Below, piece by piece: positions 53,455-61,712 of a stretch of DNA of 64,000 nt. The translations under genes and the position numbers were made by a program. The first letter of the stretch is position 1. Every line of letters starts with the position of its first letter. The notes under the pieces were generated by a model. The model was not told the origin of the DNA and did not search any database. It worked only from the letters and a program-made list of their open reading frames with translations. Source of the stretch: Dysosmobacter acutus (GTDB lineage: Bacteria; Bacillota; Clostridia; Oscillospirales; Oscillospiraceae); NCBI RefSeq assembly GCF_018919205.1, contig NZ_JAHLQN010000001.1, positions 1,922,001 through 1,986,000 of the forward strand, read 5' to 3'.

Positions 53455-54522
53455 TCAGGAGCCCAGCTTCAGCCATTTGTCCGTATAGAACTCCTTCAGG
53501 ATATCCTGGGGCAGATTGGTGAAGGTCTCACAGGTGGCCAGCACCTCGTCGGAGGGATAGGCTACCGGGTTGCTGCGGGTTGCCTCGTCCAATGCGTCGT
53601 ACACGGACTGGAGGGGAGTGGAGTAGCCGATGGCCTCGCAGTTGGCCAGGCCCACTTCGGTGGAGCACATGAAGTTGATGAACTTCTCGGCGTTTTCCTT
53701 GTTTGCGGCGCTGGTGGGGATGCACATGGCGTCGGTAAACAGGTTGGACCCCTCGGAGGGAACGACAAAGGCCAGGTCCGGGTTGGTCTCCTGCATGGTC
53801 AGGAAGTCTCCGGCATAGTAGACGCCGATGGCGGCTTCGCCGTTTTCCATTTTGCCGAAAATCTCGTCCATCACCTTGGCCTGGACGATGCCGTCCGCCT
53901 TCTGCTTGGCCAGAAGATCGATGGCCTCCTGCAGCTCACCCGGGTCGGTGGTGTTGTAGGAGTAGCCCAGATACTTCAGGGCAATGCCGATGGCGTCCCG
54001 GGAGTTGTTGATCATCAGCACCTGCCCGGCATACTTGGTGTCGAACAGGGCGCTCCAGCTGGTGATGGAGTCGGAGATCATGGAGGTGTTGTAGATGATG
54101 CCCACCGTGCCCCACATATAGGGCACAGAGTATTCGTTGGCGGGGTCGTATTCGGGGTTGACAAAGTTATCCATCACATCGGAGAAGTTGGGGATGTTGT
54201 CAAAATTCAGCTTCTGCAGCATGCCCTCCTCGATCAGGCGGGAGATCATGTAGTCGGAGGGAATAATCACATCATAGGAGTCTCCCTGCTTCAGGTTGGA
54301 GTACAGGGTCTCATTGTCGGAACAGACCTTGTAGTTGACCTTGATCCCGGTCTGCTCCTCGAACTCCTTGATGACATCCATGGTATCGTCTTCACCGTCA
54401 GAGATGTATTCGCCCCAATTGAGGACGTTTACCTCGCCGTTGGGCGTGTTGCTGGAACCGCATCCGGCCAGCAGGGTGGAAAGCATCAGCAGTGCCAGGG
54501 CAAGAGAAAGCTTTTTTTTCAA
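53455..54522 (-). CDS. potD: Spermidine/putrescine ABC transporter substrate-binding lipoprotein
   Basis: A 355-residue binding protein: signal peptide with LLAGC (Cys21), then EVNVLNWGEYISDG, the classic PotD opening, GDSYDVIIPSDYMISRLIEEG, YSVPYMWGTVGIIYNTSMI and an ending typical of the family. The aromatic and acidic residues that bind polyamine amines (Trp in NWGEY, Asp in PSDY) are present. It is the fourth gene of the minus-strand pot operon. Confidence 0.94.
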   Translation of the reverse strand: MKKKLSLALALLMLSTLLAGCGSSNTPNGEVNVLNWGEYISDGEDDTMDVIKEFEEQTGIKVNYKVCSDNETLYSNLKQGDSYDVIIPSDYMISRLIEEGMLQKLNFDNIPNFSDVMDNFVNPEYDPANEYSVPYMWGTVGIIYNTSMISDSITSWSALFDTKYAGQVLMINNSRDAIGIALKYLGYSYNTTDPGELQEAIDLLAKQKADGIVQAKVMDEIFGKMENGEAAIGVYYAGDFLTMQETNPDLAFVVPSEGSNLFTDAMCIPTSAANKENAEKFINFMCSTEVGLANCEAIGYSTPLQSVYDALDEATRSNPVAYPSDEVLATCETFTNLPQDILKEFYTDKWLKLGS

Positions 54523-54544
54523 TTCAGGTAGTCTCCTTTTCCGT

Positions 54545-55402
54545 TTATTTTTGCGGTATCAAAGCCGCTTTTTGTTTTATGGCCTGCCGGTCCTGGCTGG
54601 CCTGGCGCAGATTGACAATGGCCAGCAGCATCAGTACGGACACAAACAGCAGCGTGGAGATGGCATTGATCTCCGGTGTGATCTGCCGCCGGGCCATGGC
54701 GTATATCTCCATCGCAAGGGTGGAGACCTTGGAGCCGGCCGTAAAGTAGGAGATCACGAAATCGTCGATGGACATGGTGAAGGCGATGATGGCGCCGTTG
54801 ATGATGCCGGGCATCAGGTCCGGCAGAATTACCTTCCGGAACGCCGTGAAGCCTGTGGCACCCAAGTCCTGGGCCGCCTCATAGATATGGGGGTCCAGCT
54901 GGCGCAGCCGGGGCATGACGGACAGGATTACGTAGGGAATGTCAAAGGTCACATGGGCGATCAGCATGGTGCCGAACCCCTTGGTCCAAGTGACGCCGGC
55001 GGCCTGGCCCAGCGTGGCGTTGAAGGTGTCAATGGCCAGGACAAAGAGCAGCGAGAGGGAGACGCCGGTGACGATATCCGCGTTGGTCAGCGGCACGTTG
55101 TTGATGGACATGCAGGCACTGCGCCAGCGCCGCTTCAACGAGGCAAAGCCGATGGAGGCGGCCGTGCCCACCACCATGGAGATCAGCGCCGCCAGAACGG
55201 AGACCAGCAGCGTGGTCTGAAGCGCCTGTAAAATGGCGTCGTTCTGGAACAGCTTCACATACCACTGCAGGGAAAACCCGCCCCAGACCGTGCGGCTTTT
55301 GGTGGCGTTAAAAGAGAAGACGATCAGGACGAAAATGGGCGCATAGAGAAAAAGAAAGACCAGCACCAGGAAAAAGCGGTTGAGGAAATTGTTCCTTTTC
55401 AC
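54545..55402 (-). CDS. potC: Spermidine/putrescine ABC transporter permease
   Basis: A 285-residue permease with six membrane helices. It opens LVFLFLYAPIFVLIVFSFNA and has the ATPase-contact loop [20 protein letters not shown]. It overlaps potB by four bases (ATGA). With PotB it forms the polyamine channel. Confidence 0.94.
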   Translation of the reverse strand: MKRNNFLNRFFLVLVFLFLYAPIFVLIVFSFNATKSRTVWGGFSLQWYVKLFQNDAILQALQTTLLVSVLAALISMVVGTAASIGFASLKRRWRSACMSINNVPLTNADIVTGVSLSLLFVLAIDTFNATLGQAAGVTWTKGFGTMLIAHVTFDIPYVILSVMPRLRQLDPHIYEAAQDLGATGFTAFRKVILPDLMPGIINGAIIAFTMSIDDFVISYFTAGSKVSTLAMEIYAMARRQITPEINAISTLLFVSVLMLLAIVNLRQASQDRQAIKQKAALIPQK

Positions 55403-56271
55403 AGCAGCATCGCCTCCTCTTCACCTTCGCCGAAGCGATTCATCACCGCCATGCAGATCAGGACGATGACCATCATCACCAGAGAGATGGCGGAACCCAG
55501 ATAGGGATTGTAGGCGCCGCCTAAGAACTGGGCCTCAATGAGATCGCCAAGCAGTGTCACCATGCCGCCGCCTAAGAGGCGGGAGATGGCGAAGGTGGAC
55601 ACGGCCGGAACAAACACCATGGTGATTCCGGAGAGCACGCCGGGAAGAGACAGGGGGAAGATGACCTTTTTGAACACCATGGAGGTGCTGGCCCCTAAGT
55701 CCTGGGCCGCCTCAATGAGCTTTGGATCGATCTTTTCAATGACCGTAAAAATCGGCAGGATCATAAAGGGCAGGAAGTTGTAGACCATGCCCAGCACAAT
55801 GGCCCCCTCCGTGTTGATCATGGGGAAGAAGGAGATGGGCACATATCTGCTGGGGTCGGCCGCGAAGTGGACGGCGATGTTGTTATAGAGATCGATGAGG
55901 CCGATGTTCTTGAAAAAGGTGTTGATAAGGCCTGTGTTCTCCAAAAGAGACATCCAGGAGTAGGTGCGCAGGAGAAAGTTCATCCACATGGGCAGCATGA
56001 TGAGCATGGTGGCAATGCGCCGCATGCCGGGGCCCTCCCGGGCAAGAAAGTAGGCCATGGGATATCCGATCAGGATGCACAGCACTGTGGCAATGGCGGC
56101 CAGGAGGAAAGAGCGGCCAAACACGCCGGCGTATTCCCCCATGGTTTTAAAATTTTCAAGGGTGAACCCGGAGTCGGACTGGAAGGCATAGACCACCACC
56201 AGGATCAGCGGGGCCACCACAAAGATCGCCATCCAGACCACATAGGGGAGGGAGAGCCACTTATTCTTCAT
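55399..56271 (-). CDS. potB: Spermidine/putrescine ABC transporter permease
   Basis: A 290-residue permease with six membrane helices and the coupling loop [20 protein letters not shown]. The ATG at 56271 is chosen because GGAGGGTGAAAGCG precedes it; the longer frame to 56337 runs backwards into potA. It overlaps the potA end by 11 bases. Confidence 0.94.
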   Translation of the reverse strand: MKNKWLSLPYVVWMAIFVVAPLILVVVYAFQSDSGFTLENFKTMGEYAGVFGRSFLLAAIATVLCILIGYPMAYFLAREGPGMRRIATMLIMLPMWMNFLLRTYSWMSLLENTGLINTFFKNIGLIDLYNNIAVHFAADPSRYVPISFFPMINTEGAIVLGMVYNFLPFMILPIFTVIEKIDPKLIEAAQDLGASTSMVFKKVIFPLSLPGVLSGITMVFVPAVSTFAISRLLGGGMVTLLGDLIEAQFLGGAYNPYLGSAISLVMMVIVLICMAVMNRFGEGEEEAMLL

Positions 56272-57445
56272 CGCTTTCACCCTCCGGCGGCTCCTCCTCG
56301 TCCTCGGTGGCGTCGGAAAGCTCGTCATACTCTTCACTGTAGGAGCTGTAGTCGCCGAATTTGCCGGAGTAATCGCTCTTTTTCATAATGTGGAAGCCGT
56401 CCGGGTCGATTTTGACGCCGATCTTCGCTCCCACGGGGGAGTGGTCGGTGGTCTGAATGAGCCACTTGAAGCCCCGGAAGTCCACGATGATGTCGTACTG
56501 CATGCCCTTGAAGGTGACGCTGGTCACCGTGCCGGTGAGCTGGCCCTGGGCCACGGGGACGATGTCGATGTCCTCGGGGCGAATGACCACATCCACCGGC
56601 TCGTTCGGCGCGAAGCCGCCGTCCACGCAGGGGAACTTCTTTCCGTACATCTGCACCACGCCGTCTTCCACCATCAGTCCATCGATGATGTTGGACTCAC
56701 CGATGAAGTCCGCCACAAAGGCGTTTTTCGGCTCATTGTAGATATCCTCCGGAGTGCCGATCTGCTGGATGGTGCCCTTGTCCATCACCACGATGGTGTC
56801 GGACATGGTGAGGGCCTCCTCCTGGTCGTGGGTGACATAGACAAAGGTGATGCCCACCTGCTGCTGAATTTTCTTCAGCTCGATCTGCATATCCTTGCGC
56901 AGCTTGAGGTCCAGGGCGCCTAAGGGCTCATCCAGAAGAAGGACCTTGGGCTGGTTGACCAGGGCCCGGGCAATGGCCACGCGCTGCTGCTGTCCGCCGG
57001 AGAGGGCGTCGATCTTGCGGTGTTCAAATCCCTTCAGGCTGATGATCTCCAGCATCTCCATCACACGGTTCTGGATTTCTTCCTCCTCTAATTTGACCAT
57101 GCGCTTGGGGTTGGCCGGGTCAGGGATTTTCTTCATCCGAAGGCCGAACGCGATGTTCTCAAATACGTTCAAATGGGGAAAAAGAGCGTATTTCTGGAAC
57201 ACCGTGTTGATCTGCCGCTTATAGGGCGGAACATCATTAATCCTCACACCGTCGAAGAGGACGTCTCCCGACGTAGGTGTCGTGAAGCCGCCAATAATCC
57301 GCAGCGTGGTGGTCTTGCCGCACCCGCTGGGCCCAAGCAGTGTGAGGAATTCTTTGTCTTTGATATAGAGATTCATGTCTTTGAGAACAAGCTCATCGTC
57401 AAACGCCATGCAGCAGCCCCGCAGGCGAATCAACTCTTTGGACAT
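56261..57445 (-). CDS. potA: Spermidine/putrescine ABC transporter ATPase with acidic tail
   Basis: A 394-residue ABC ATPase: Walker [10 protein letters not shown] (about 38-46), Q-loop, signature [15 protein letters not shown], Walker [13 protein letters not shown], then a TOBE-type regulatory domain (about 235-345). The last 30 or so residues are almost all Glu, Asp, Ser and Tyr ([20 protein letters not shown]), beyond the usual PotA end. First gene of the pot operon; GGGGGAGGAT precedes the ATG. Polyamine import links to the agmatinase gene elsewhere in the window. Confidence 0.95.
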   Translation of the reverse strand: MSKELIRLRGCCMAFDDELVLKDMNLYIKDKEFLTLLGPSGCGKTTTLRIIGGFTTPTSGDVLFDGVRINDVPPYKRQINTVFQKYALFPHLNVFENIAFGLRMKKIPDPANPKRMVKLEEEEIQNRVMEMLEIISLKGFEHRKIDALSGGQQQRVAIARALVNQPKVLLLDEPLGALDLKLRKDMQIELKKIQQQVGITFVYVTHDQEEALTMSDTIVVMDKGTIQQIGTPEDIYNEPKNAFVADFIGESNIIDGLMVEDGVVQMYGKKFPCVDGGFAPNEPVDVVIRPEDIDIVPVAQGQLTGTVTSVTFKGMQYDIIVDFRGFKWLIQTTDHSPVGAKIGVKIDPDGFHIMKKSDYSGKFGDYSSYSEEYDELSDATEDEEEPPEGESDEE

Positions 57446-57587
57446 TTATCCTCCCCCGTTTCCTTTGTAATGATCCGCCTCTTCTCTTTGCCCCAGGGGA
57501 ACCTGAAATTCGGCATAGAATGGTGGCCGCATACCTTCTTACAACGAAAATTTGTCGAAAGAACAGCATGCAGCCGCGCTGAATGCA

Positions 57588-57616
57588 ACTATATAGGAAA
57601 CATCTTGAAAAGTCAA
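57588..57616 (-). promoter_or_regulatory. Promoter of the pot operon
   Basis: On the minus strand, TTGACT (57616-57611), a 17-base spacer and TATAGT (57593-57588). It gives a leader of about 135 bases, in which I see no clear riboswitch. Confidence 0.65.
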
Positions 57617-57624
57617 GAAAATAC

Positions 57625-58581
57625 TTAAGGAAAATACTTATTTTTAAATGCCACGTCGGACACGCTGAAGGCTTTGCCCCGCAGGTAGTTGAGCGGGCCC
57701 GCGTCAGTGGGGAAATCGAAGACCAGGCGGTAGGAATAGAGGGCCTGGCGCGTCTCGTGATACCGCCGGTTGACCGCGCCGTCTCCATACTTTCCATCCC
57801 CCAACAGCGGGTGGCCGGCATCGGCAAAGGAGGCCCGGATCTGGTGGGTCCGGCCGGTGAGCAGCTCCGCCTCCACCAGGGAAAGCTCACCGCGGGTCTC
57901 CAGCGTGCGGTAAAGCGTCAGCGCGGAGCGGCCGCCGCTGACCGGGCGGTGGTAGACAAAGACCTGCTTTTTCGCCTCGTCCTTTAAGAGGAAGCACTCT
58001 AATTTTCCCTGAGGAGGCTGCATCCGCCCCAAGGTAATGCAGAGGTAGAGCTTTTTGATCTCCCGGTTTCGGATCTTGTCGTTGATGATCCGCAGGGTCT
58101 GTGCGTTTTTGGCAGCGATGACGATGCCGCCGGTGTTGCGGTCGATGCGGTTGCACAGCGCCGGCGTGAAGGAGTTCTCCCCCCTGGGGTTCCACTCTTT
58201 CTTTTGATATAGGTATGCCTGGACGTGGTTGATGAGGGTGTTGACCTTCTCCGTTTCGTCCGCGTGCACTACAAGGCCGGGGCGCTTATTCAGCAGCATC
58301 AGGTTTTCGTCCTCATAGAGGATGTCCAGCTGAGGCTTGAAGAGGGTGAGGAAGGCGTTGTCCTCTGTGGGCCGGTCAAAAAACTCATCGTTGATGTAGA
58401 GCTGTATAACATCGCCCGCCAGCAGGCGCGCATCTTTTTTGGAGCCCTTGCCGTTGACCTTGACCCGCTTGAGGCGGATGTATTTTTGAAGCAGAGCGGG
58501 GGGCAGCAGCGGCAGCGTCTTTGCAACAAAGCGGTCCAGCCGCTGACCGGCGTCATTTTTCCCAATGGTGAGTTCCCGCAT
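57625..58581 (-). CDS. RluA family pseudouridine synthase
   Basis: A 318-residue protein: an N-terminal S4 RNA-binding domain (QRLDRFVAKTLPLLPPALLQ, then RLKRVKVNGKGSK) and an RluA catalytic domain. The active-site motif reads CNRIDRNTGGIVIAAKN, with the catalytic Asp, where most members have HRLDRDTSG. RTHQIRASFADAGHPLLGD is typical. It isomerises uridine in rRNA; which site cannot be told. The ATG at 58581 has GGGAGGG 5-11 bases upstream. A terminator-like hairpin sits just before it. Confidence 0.9.
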   Translation of the reverse strand: MRELTIGKNDAGQRLDRFVAKTLPLLPPALLQKYIRLKRVKVNGKGSKKDARLLAGDVIQLYINDEFFDRPTEDNAFLTLFKPQLDILYEDENLMLLNKRPGLVVHADETEKVNTLINHVQAYLYQKKEWNPRGENSFTPALCNRIDRNTGGIVIAAKNAQTLRIINDKIRNREIKKLYLCITLGRMQPPQGKLECFLLKDEAKKQVFVYHRPVSGGRSALTLYRTLETRGELSLVEAELLTGRTHQIRASFADAGHPLLGDGKYGDGAVNRRYHETRQALYSYRLVFDFPTDAGPLNYLRGKAFSVSDVAFKNKYFP

Positions 58582-58597
58582 TCCGTTGCCCTCCCGC

Positions 58598-58624
58598 AAA
58601 AAACCAGCGGTTGATGTCCCGCTG
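58598..58624 (-). promoter_or_regulatory. Terminator-like hairpin in the leader of the pseudouridine synthase gene
   Basis: On the minus strand, CAGCGG (58624-58619) pairs with CCGCTG (58610-58605), followed by a G and TTTTTT (58603-58598), ending 17 bases before the ATG. It could terminate minus-strand transcription arriving from the 59 kb region or act as an attenuator. Confidence 0.6.
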
Positions 58625-58763
58625 AAAAAGTAGTATTTTCTATTTTATCTGATTTGAAAAATTTAAGTCCCTCCTCGGTCGTGTTGTGTCCCTCCGCTTC
58701 CGCCACAAAGTGCCCCCCCGGCTTTACCCCTGTATCCTCATCCGTCGCGTGCATGCGCTAACC

Positions 58764-58796
58764 AAAAAAAAAAATACTTATTGAGTTCAATCAAGT
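58764..58796 (-). terminator. Possible intrinsic terminator with T11 tract
   Basis: On the minus strand, a weak hairpin (58796-58775, ACTT/AAGT closing pair) runs into eleven T residues (58774-58764). An outer hairpin with perfect 6-bp ends (58795-58800 with 58824-58829) lies just before it. It would end a minus-strand transcript from the gene-free region. Confidence 0.45.
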
Positions 58797-59380
58797 CAGA
58801 AATAATACGACCTTCTCCATTTATCTGACACAAACCCCCTCCTCGATCCCCCCGCCTCTTGTGCTCGCTTCATCACCTATTGCCGATTGCCAGTTCTTTT
58901 TCCTCTCAACGGCCCTTATTTATCCCAGCCCCCCCACCACACATCATCCCATGCCCCGCTCAATGAGATCCTCTCCGGCCCTCCAATAAGTCTCCACCTC
59001 TCCCTCCTCCCACCCAGCGCACCACCATTATGACTACTGAATTTGTATCCCCACCCTCTTTGGGCTGTAATCCCCTTATCTCAACAGGAATTTCAATTAC
59101 TGCGCCCACTGCCCAAAGCCAATATAGTCCTGCTAGGCCCCTTACCCACTAAGATTAGGGATGGTGGTTGAGGTCATCTATGCCTGTTACCGTTTTGTGT
59201 ATCTCCATTCGTTTCCGCTTCTCAATTTACCTAACCTTTAAGCTTCAACAGACCCCATTCACTGGCGCTAAGCATAGGGTGTAACATCACTCCTACATTC
59301 TAGTTCCCCTTTTTGGCGTCTTCTTTAGTACGCTGATGTCCATAGCGCTCCACAGCCTTCTCGTATTACCTCGCCGTCAT
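58797..59380 (-). other. Gene-free stretch with strong strand bias; candidate noncoding RNA
   Basis: No open frame of useful length exists here in any frame, and no ribosome site leads one. The plus strand is rich in C and T and poor in G; the minus strand is therefore purine-rich, with G runs of six and seven (C6 at 58848-58853, C7 at 58929-58935, and another C7 at 58713-58719 just outside). A long-range 8-bp complement (59058-59065 with 59111-59118) and several small hairpins are visible. A minus-strand structured RNA or long leader is one reading; decayed DNA is another. I do not recognise rRNA, tmRNA, RNase P RNA, SRP RNA or a group II intron domain V. Confidence 0.35.
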
Positions 59381-59404
59381 TTGAAAAATTTTGCAAGAAA
59401 AGAT

Positions 59405-59433
59405 TTGACAAGTGACAGACAATCCCTTATAAT
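59405..59433 (+). promoter_or_regulatory. Full-consensus promoter of yceD-rpmF
   Basis: TTGACA (59405-59410), 17 bases, TATAAT (59428-59433): a complete match to the sigma-A consensus, with an AT-rich stretch upstream that could act as an UP element. The start point should be near 59440, about 20 bases before yceD. Confidence 0.9.
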
Positions 59434-59460
59434 ACTACTCGTGTCATTACGAGGTGAATT

Positions 59461-59964
59461 ATGCGTCTTGATGTAAAATCCATCCTTGCAGCACCGGGAA
59501 AGGAGCTTCCGTTCCGGTTTTCCATGGACCTTTCCGATGTGGAGTTCGGCGGCGCCTATCCGGCGCGTCAGCCCATTGAGGTGACGGGTACCGTGCGCAA
59601 CCGGGCCGATGTGCTGGAGCTGGAGCTGACGGCGAAAACCATACTCTCCTCCGTTTGCGACCGGTGCGCCAAGCCGTTTCAAAACCTGAAGACCGTCCGG
59701 TTCCAGTGCATGCTGGCGGAGGAGCTTCAGGATGAGGAGAACGACGAGATCGTGCTGCTGGAAAACGGCGAGGTGGACGTGGAGGATTTGGCCCGGACGG
59801 CGTTTATCCTGGAAATGGACACGAAGACATTGTGTTCGGAAGATTGTAAGGGGTTATGTCCGCGGTGTGGGGCTGATCTGAATCTTGGCCCCTGTTCCTG
59901 CAAAAAGGAGCCTGATCCCCGACTTGCCGTCCTGGCAAAGCTTTTAGATAATTCCGATCAATAA
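59461..59964 (+). CDS. yceD: YceD family protein (DUF177)
   Basis: A 167-residue DUF177 protein. A first cysteine pair in SSVCDRCAKPF and a second set in CSEDCKGLCPRCGADLN make a metal-binding fold. It ends with the usual PRLAVLAKLL. YceD is almost always followed by rpmF, as here, and is linked to ribosome or 23S rRNA metabolism, though its mechanism is unsettled. CGAGGTG precedes the ATG. Confidence 0.93.
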   Translation: MRLDVKSILAAPGKELPFRFSMDLSDVEFGGAYPARQPIEVTGTVRNRADVLELELTAKTILSSVCDRCAKPFQNLKTVRFQCMLAEELQDEENDEIVLLENGEVDVEDLARTAFILEMDTKTLCSEDCKGLCPRCGADLNLGPCSCKKEPDPRLAVLAKLLDNSDQ

Positions 59965-60006
59965 GTTCAAAGGCAGTCCTGCCTTTCCGATCAAGGAGGT
60001 GTCACA

Positions 60007-60201
60007 ATGGCAGTCCCTAAGGGAAAAGTATCCAAAGCAAGACGCGACAAACGGCGCAGCTCCCACTGGAAGCTGGCGACTCCCGGTCTTGTGAAGTGCC
60101 CCAAATGCGGTGCGCTGCACCTGCCTCACAGAATGTGTCAGGAATGCGGTACCTACAATGGCCGTCAGGTCAAAGAGATCAAGTCCGTTGTTGCGAAATA
60201 A
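60007..60201 (+). CDS. rpmF: 50S ribosomal protein L32, zinc-binding type
   Basis: A 64-residue L32: [20 protein letters not shown] at the start, then the zinc ribbon CPKCG and CQECG. The cysteine form matches the cysteine-containing L31 at 1789. AAGGAGGTG lies 5 bases before the ATG. It is co-transcribed with yceD and followed by a terminator. Confidence 0.97.
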   Translation: MAVPKGKVSKARRDKRRSSHWKLATPGLVKCPKCGALHLPHRMCQECGTYNGRQVKEIKSVVAK

Positions 60202-60218
60202 GCATCAGATGTGTCTTG

Positions 60219-60253
60219 AAGGAGGGAAGTCATTCTTCCCTCCTTATCTTTTT
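60219..60253 (+). terminator. Terminator of yceD-rpmF
   Basis: A perfect 11-bp stem (60219-60229 with 60235-60245) and a T-rich tail. Confidence 0.88.
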
Positions 60254-60390
60254 GTGCGTCCGCGCTGTTGCGGTTTTCCGCCTGATTGGATATAATACGC
60301 AATAGAGCGTTTGGAAGCTGTGCCGCACCCGGATGCAGCACGCATTTTCCCGGCCCTTTGGCCGGAGGAGACTTGGGGAAGGGCCGATTC

Positions 60391-61707
60391 ATGAGCACGA
60401 TCATTACTTCTGTCGATCAGCGCAGTCCGGCGCAGCGCGCCGGGATCACAGCGGGGGAACAACTGATTGCCGTCAACGGCCATGAAATTGTGGACGTGCT
60501 GGACTATCGGTTTTACTGCTATGATCCGGTGCTGGAGCTGGTGCTGCGCGAAAGCGGCGGCGCGGAGCGGAGACTTCAAATCAAAAAGTTAGAGGGCCAG
60601 GAGTTAGGGCTGAACTTTGACACCTATCTGATGGACGAGCCCAGGCCCTGCTCCAACCACTGCCTCTTCTGTTTTGTGGACCAGATGCCGCCGGGGATGC
60701 GGGACACTTTATATTTTAAGGACGACGACGCAAGGCTCAGCTTTTTGATGGGGAACTACATCACCCTGACAAATCTGAGCGAGCGGGAGGCCCAACGGAT
60801 CATCGACCTGCGGATTTCCCCCATCAACGTCTCGGTCCAGGCCACGGAGCCGGAGCTGCGCAAGCGGCTTTTGGGCAACGTCCACGCCGACAAAAGCCTT
60901 GCCTACATGCGCGCTTTCGGCGAGGCCGGCATTGTGATGAACGGGCAGATCGTGGTCTGCCCCGGCTGGAACGATGGGGTACACCTGCGGCGCAGCATAG
61001 AGGACCTGATGGACATCGGCTTTGCCAGCTGCTCCGTGGTGCCCGTGGGGCTGACCAAGTACCGCAAAGGCCTTGCCAAAATCGGCATGGTGGACGCGGA
61101 GAAGGCGGCGGAGATCATCGATACGGTGGATGAGTACGGGGCCCGGTGCCTGAAGCGGTATGGGAGCCGGAAATTCTTCTGCGCCGACGAGCTGTATATC
61201 AAGGCCGGACGGGAGCTGCCGGAGGAGTCCTACTATGAGGACTTTGCCCAGATAGAAAACGGCGTGGGAATGCTGCGCTCCTTCCTCACGGAGTTTGATC
61301 GGGGATTGCAGGATGTGGACCCGAAGGGGAGCTATCCCTCCTTTACCAGCGTTACCGGCAAGTCCGCCGAACCGTTTATCGCGGGCCTTGTGGAAAAGGC
61401 AAAGGCCTGGTGCCCATCCCTCCGGGGTGAGGTCATCGGCATTTACAACGACTTTTTCGGCCGCACCATCGACGTGGCGGGGCTGCTCACCGCTCAGGAC
61501 ATCATCGCCCAGCTGAAGGGCAGAAGCCTGGGGGAGCATGTACTGATCCCGGCCAACATGCTGCGTCACGGGGGAGATGTATTTTTGGACGACCTGACGG
61601 TGGCGGACCTGGAGCGGGCGCTTGAGCGGCCGGTCACTGTGGTGGAGCAGGATGGCTTCAGCCTGGTGGACGCCATTTTCTGCGGCAGGATTCAAGAAGG
61701 GGAGTGA
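60391..61707 (+). CDS. DUF512 protein (PDZ plus radical-SAM-like)
   Basis: A 438-residue protein of the DUF512 family, common in clostridia. A PDZ-like domain covers about 1-75 (SPAQRAGITAGEQLIAVNGH). A radical-SAM-like cluster motif CSNHCLFCFVDQ lies near residue 90, with spacing CX3CX2C, and the DUF512 domain follows. Its function is not established; the family is tied to iron-sulfur chemistry. The ATG at 60391 has GGGGAAGGG upstream; the frame back to 60286 lacks a ribosome site. It lies just before der and is probably in the same transcript. Confidence 0.9.
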   Translation: MSTIITSVDQRSPAQRAGITAGEQLIAVNGHEIVDVLDYRFYCYDPVLELVLRESGGAERRLQIKKLEGQELGLNFDTYLMDEPRPCSNHCLFCFVDQMPPGMRDTLYFKDDDARLSFLMGNYITLTNLSEREAQRIIDLRISPINVSVQATEPELRKRLLGNVHADKSLAYMRAFGEAGIVMNGQIVVCPGWNDGVHLRRSIEDLMDIGFASCSVVPVGLTKYRKGLAKIGMVDAEKAAEIIDTVDEYGARCLKRYGSRKFFCADELYIKAGRELPEESYYEDFAQIENGVGMLRSFLTEFDRGLQDVDPKGSYPSFTSVTGKSAEPFIAGLVEKAKAWCPSLRGEVIGIYNDFFGRTIDVAGLLTAQDIIAQLKGRSLGEHVLIPANMLRHGGDVFLDDLTVADLERALERPVTVVEQDGFSLVDAIFCGRIQEGE

Positions 61708-61712
61708 AAGGG

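Noticed and set aside
53038..54522. Thioesterase gene as a fifth member of the pot operon
   Set aside because: The order and short gap allow it, but there is no functional link and no overlap, so I do not claim it.
58797..59380. rRNA, tmRNA, RNase P RNA or group II intron in the gene-free stretch
   Set aside because: I looked for their hallmark sequences on both strands (for example domain V of group II introns and the conserved RNase P 5' box) and found none. A CRISPR array is also excluded: there are no regularly spaced repeats.
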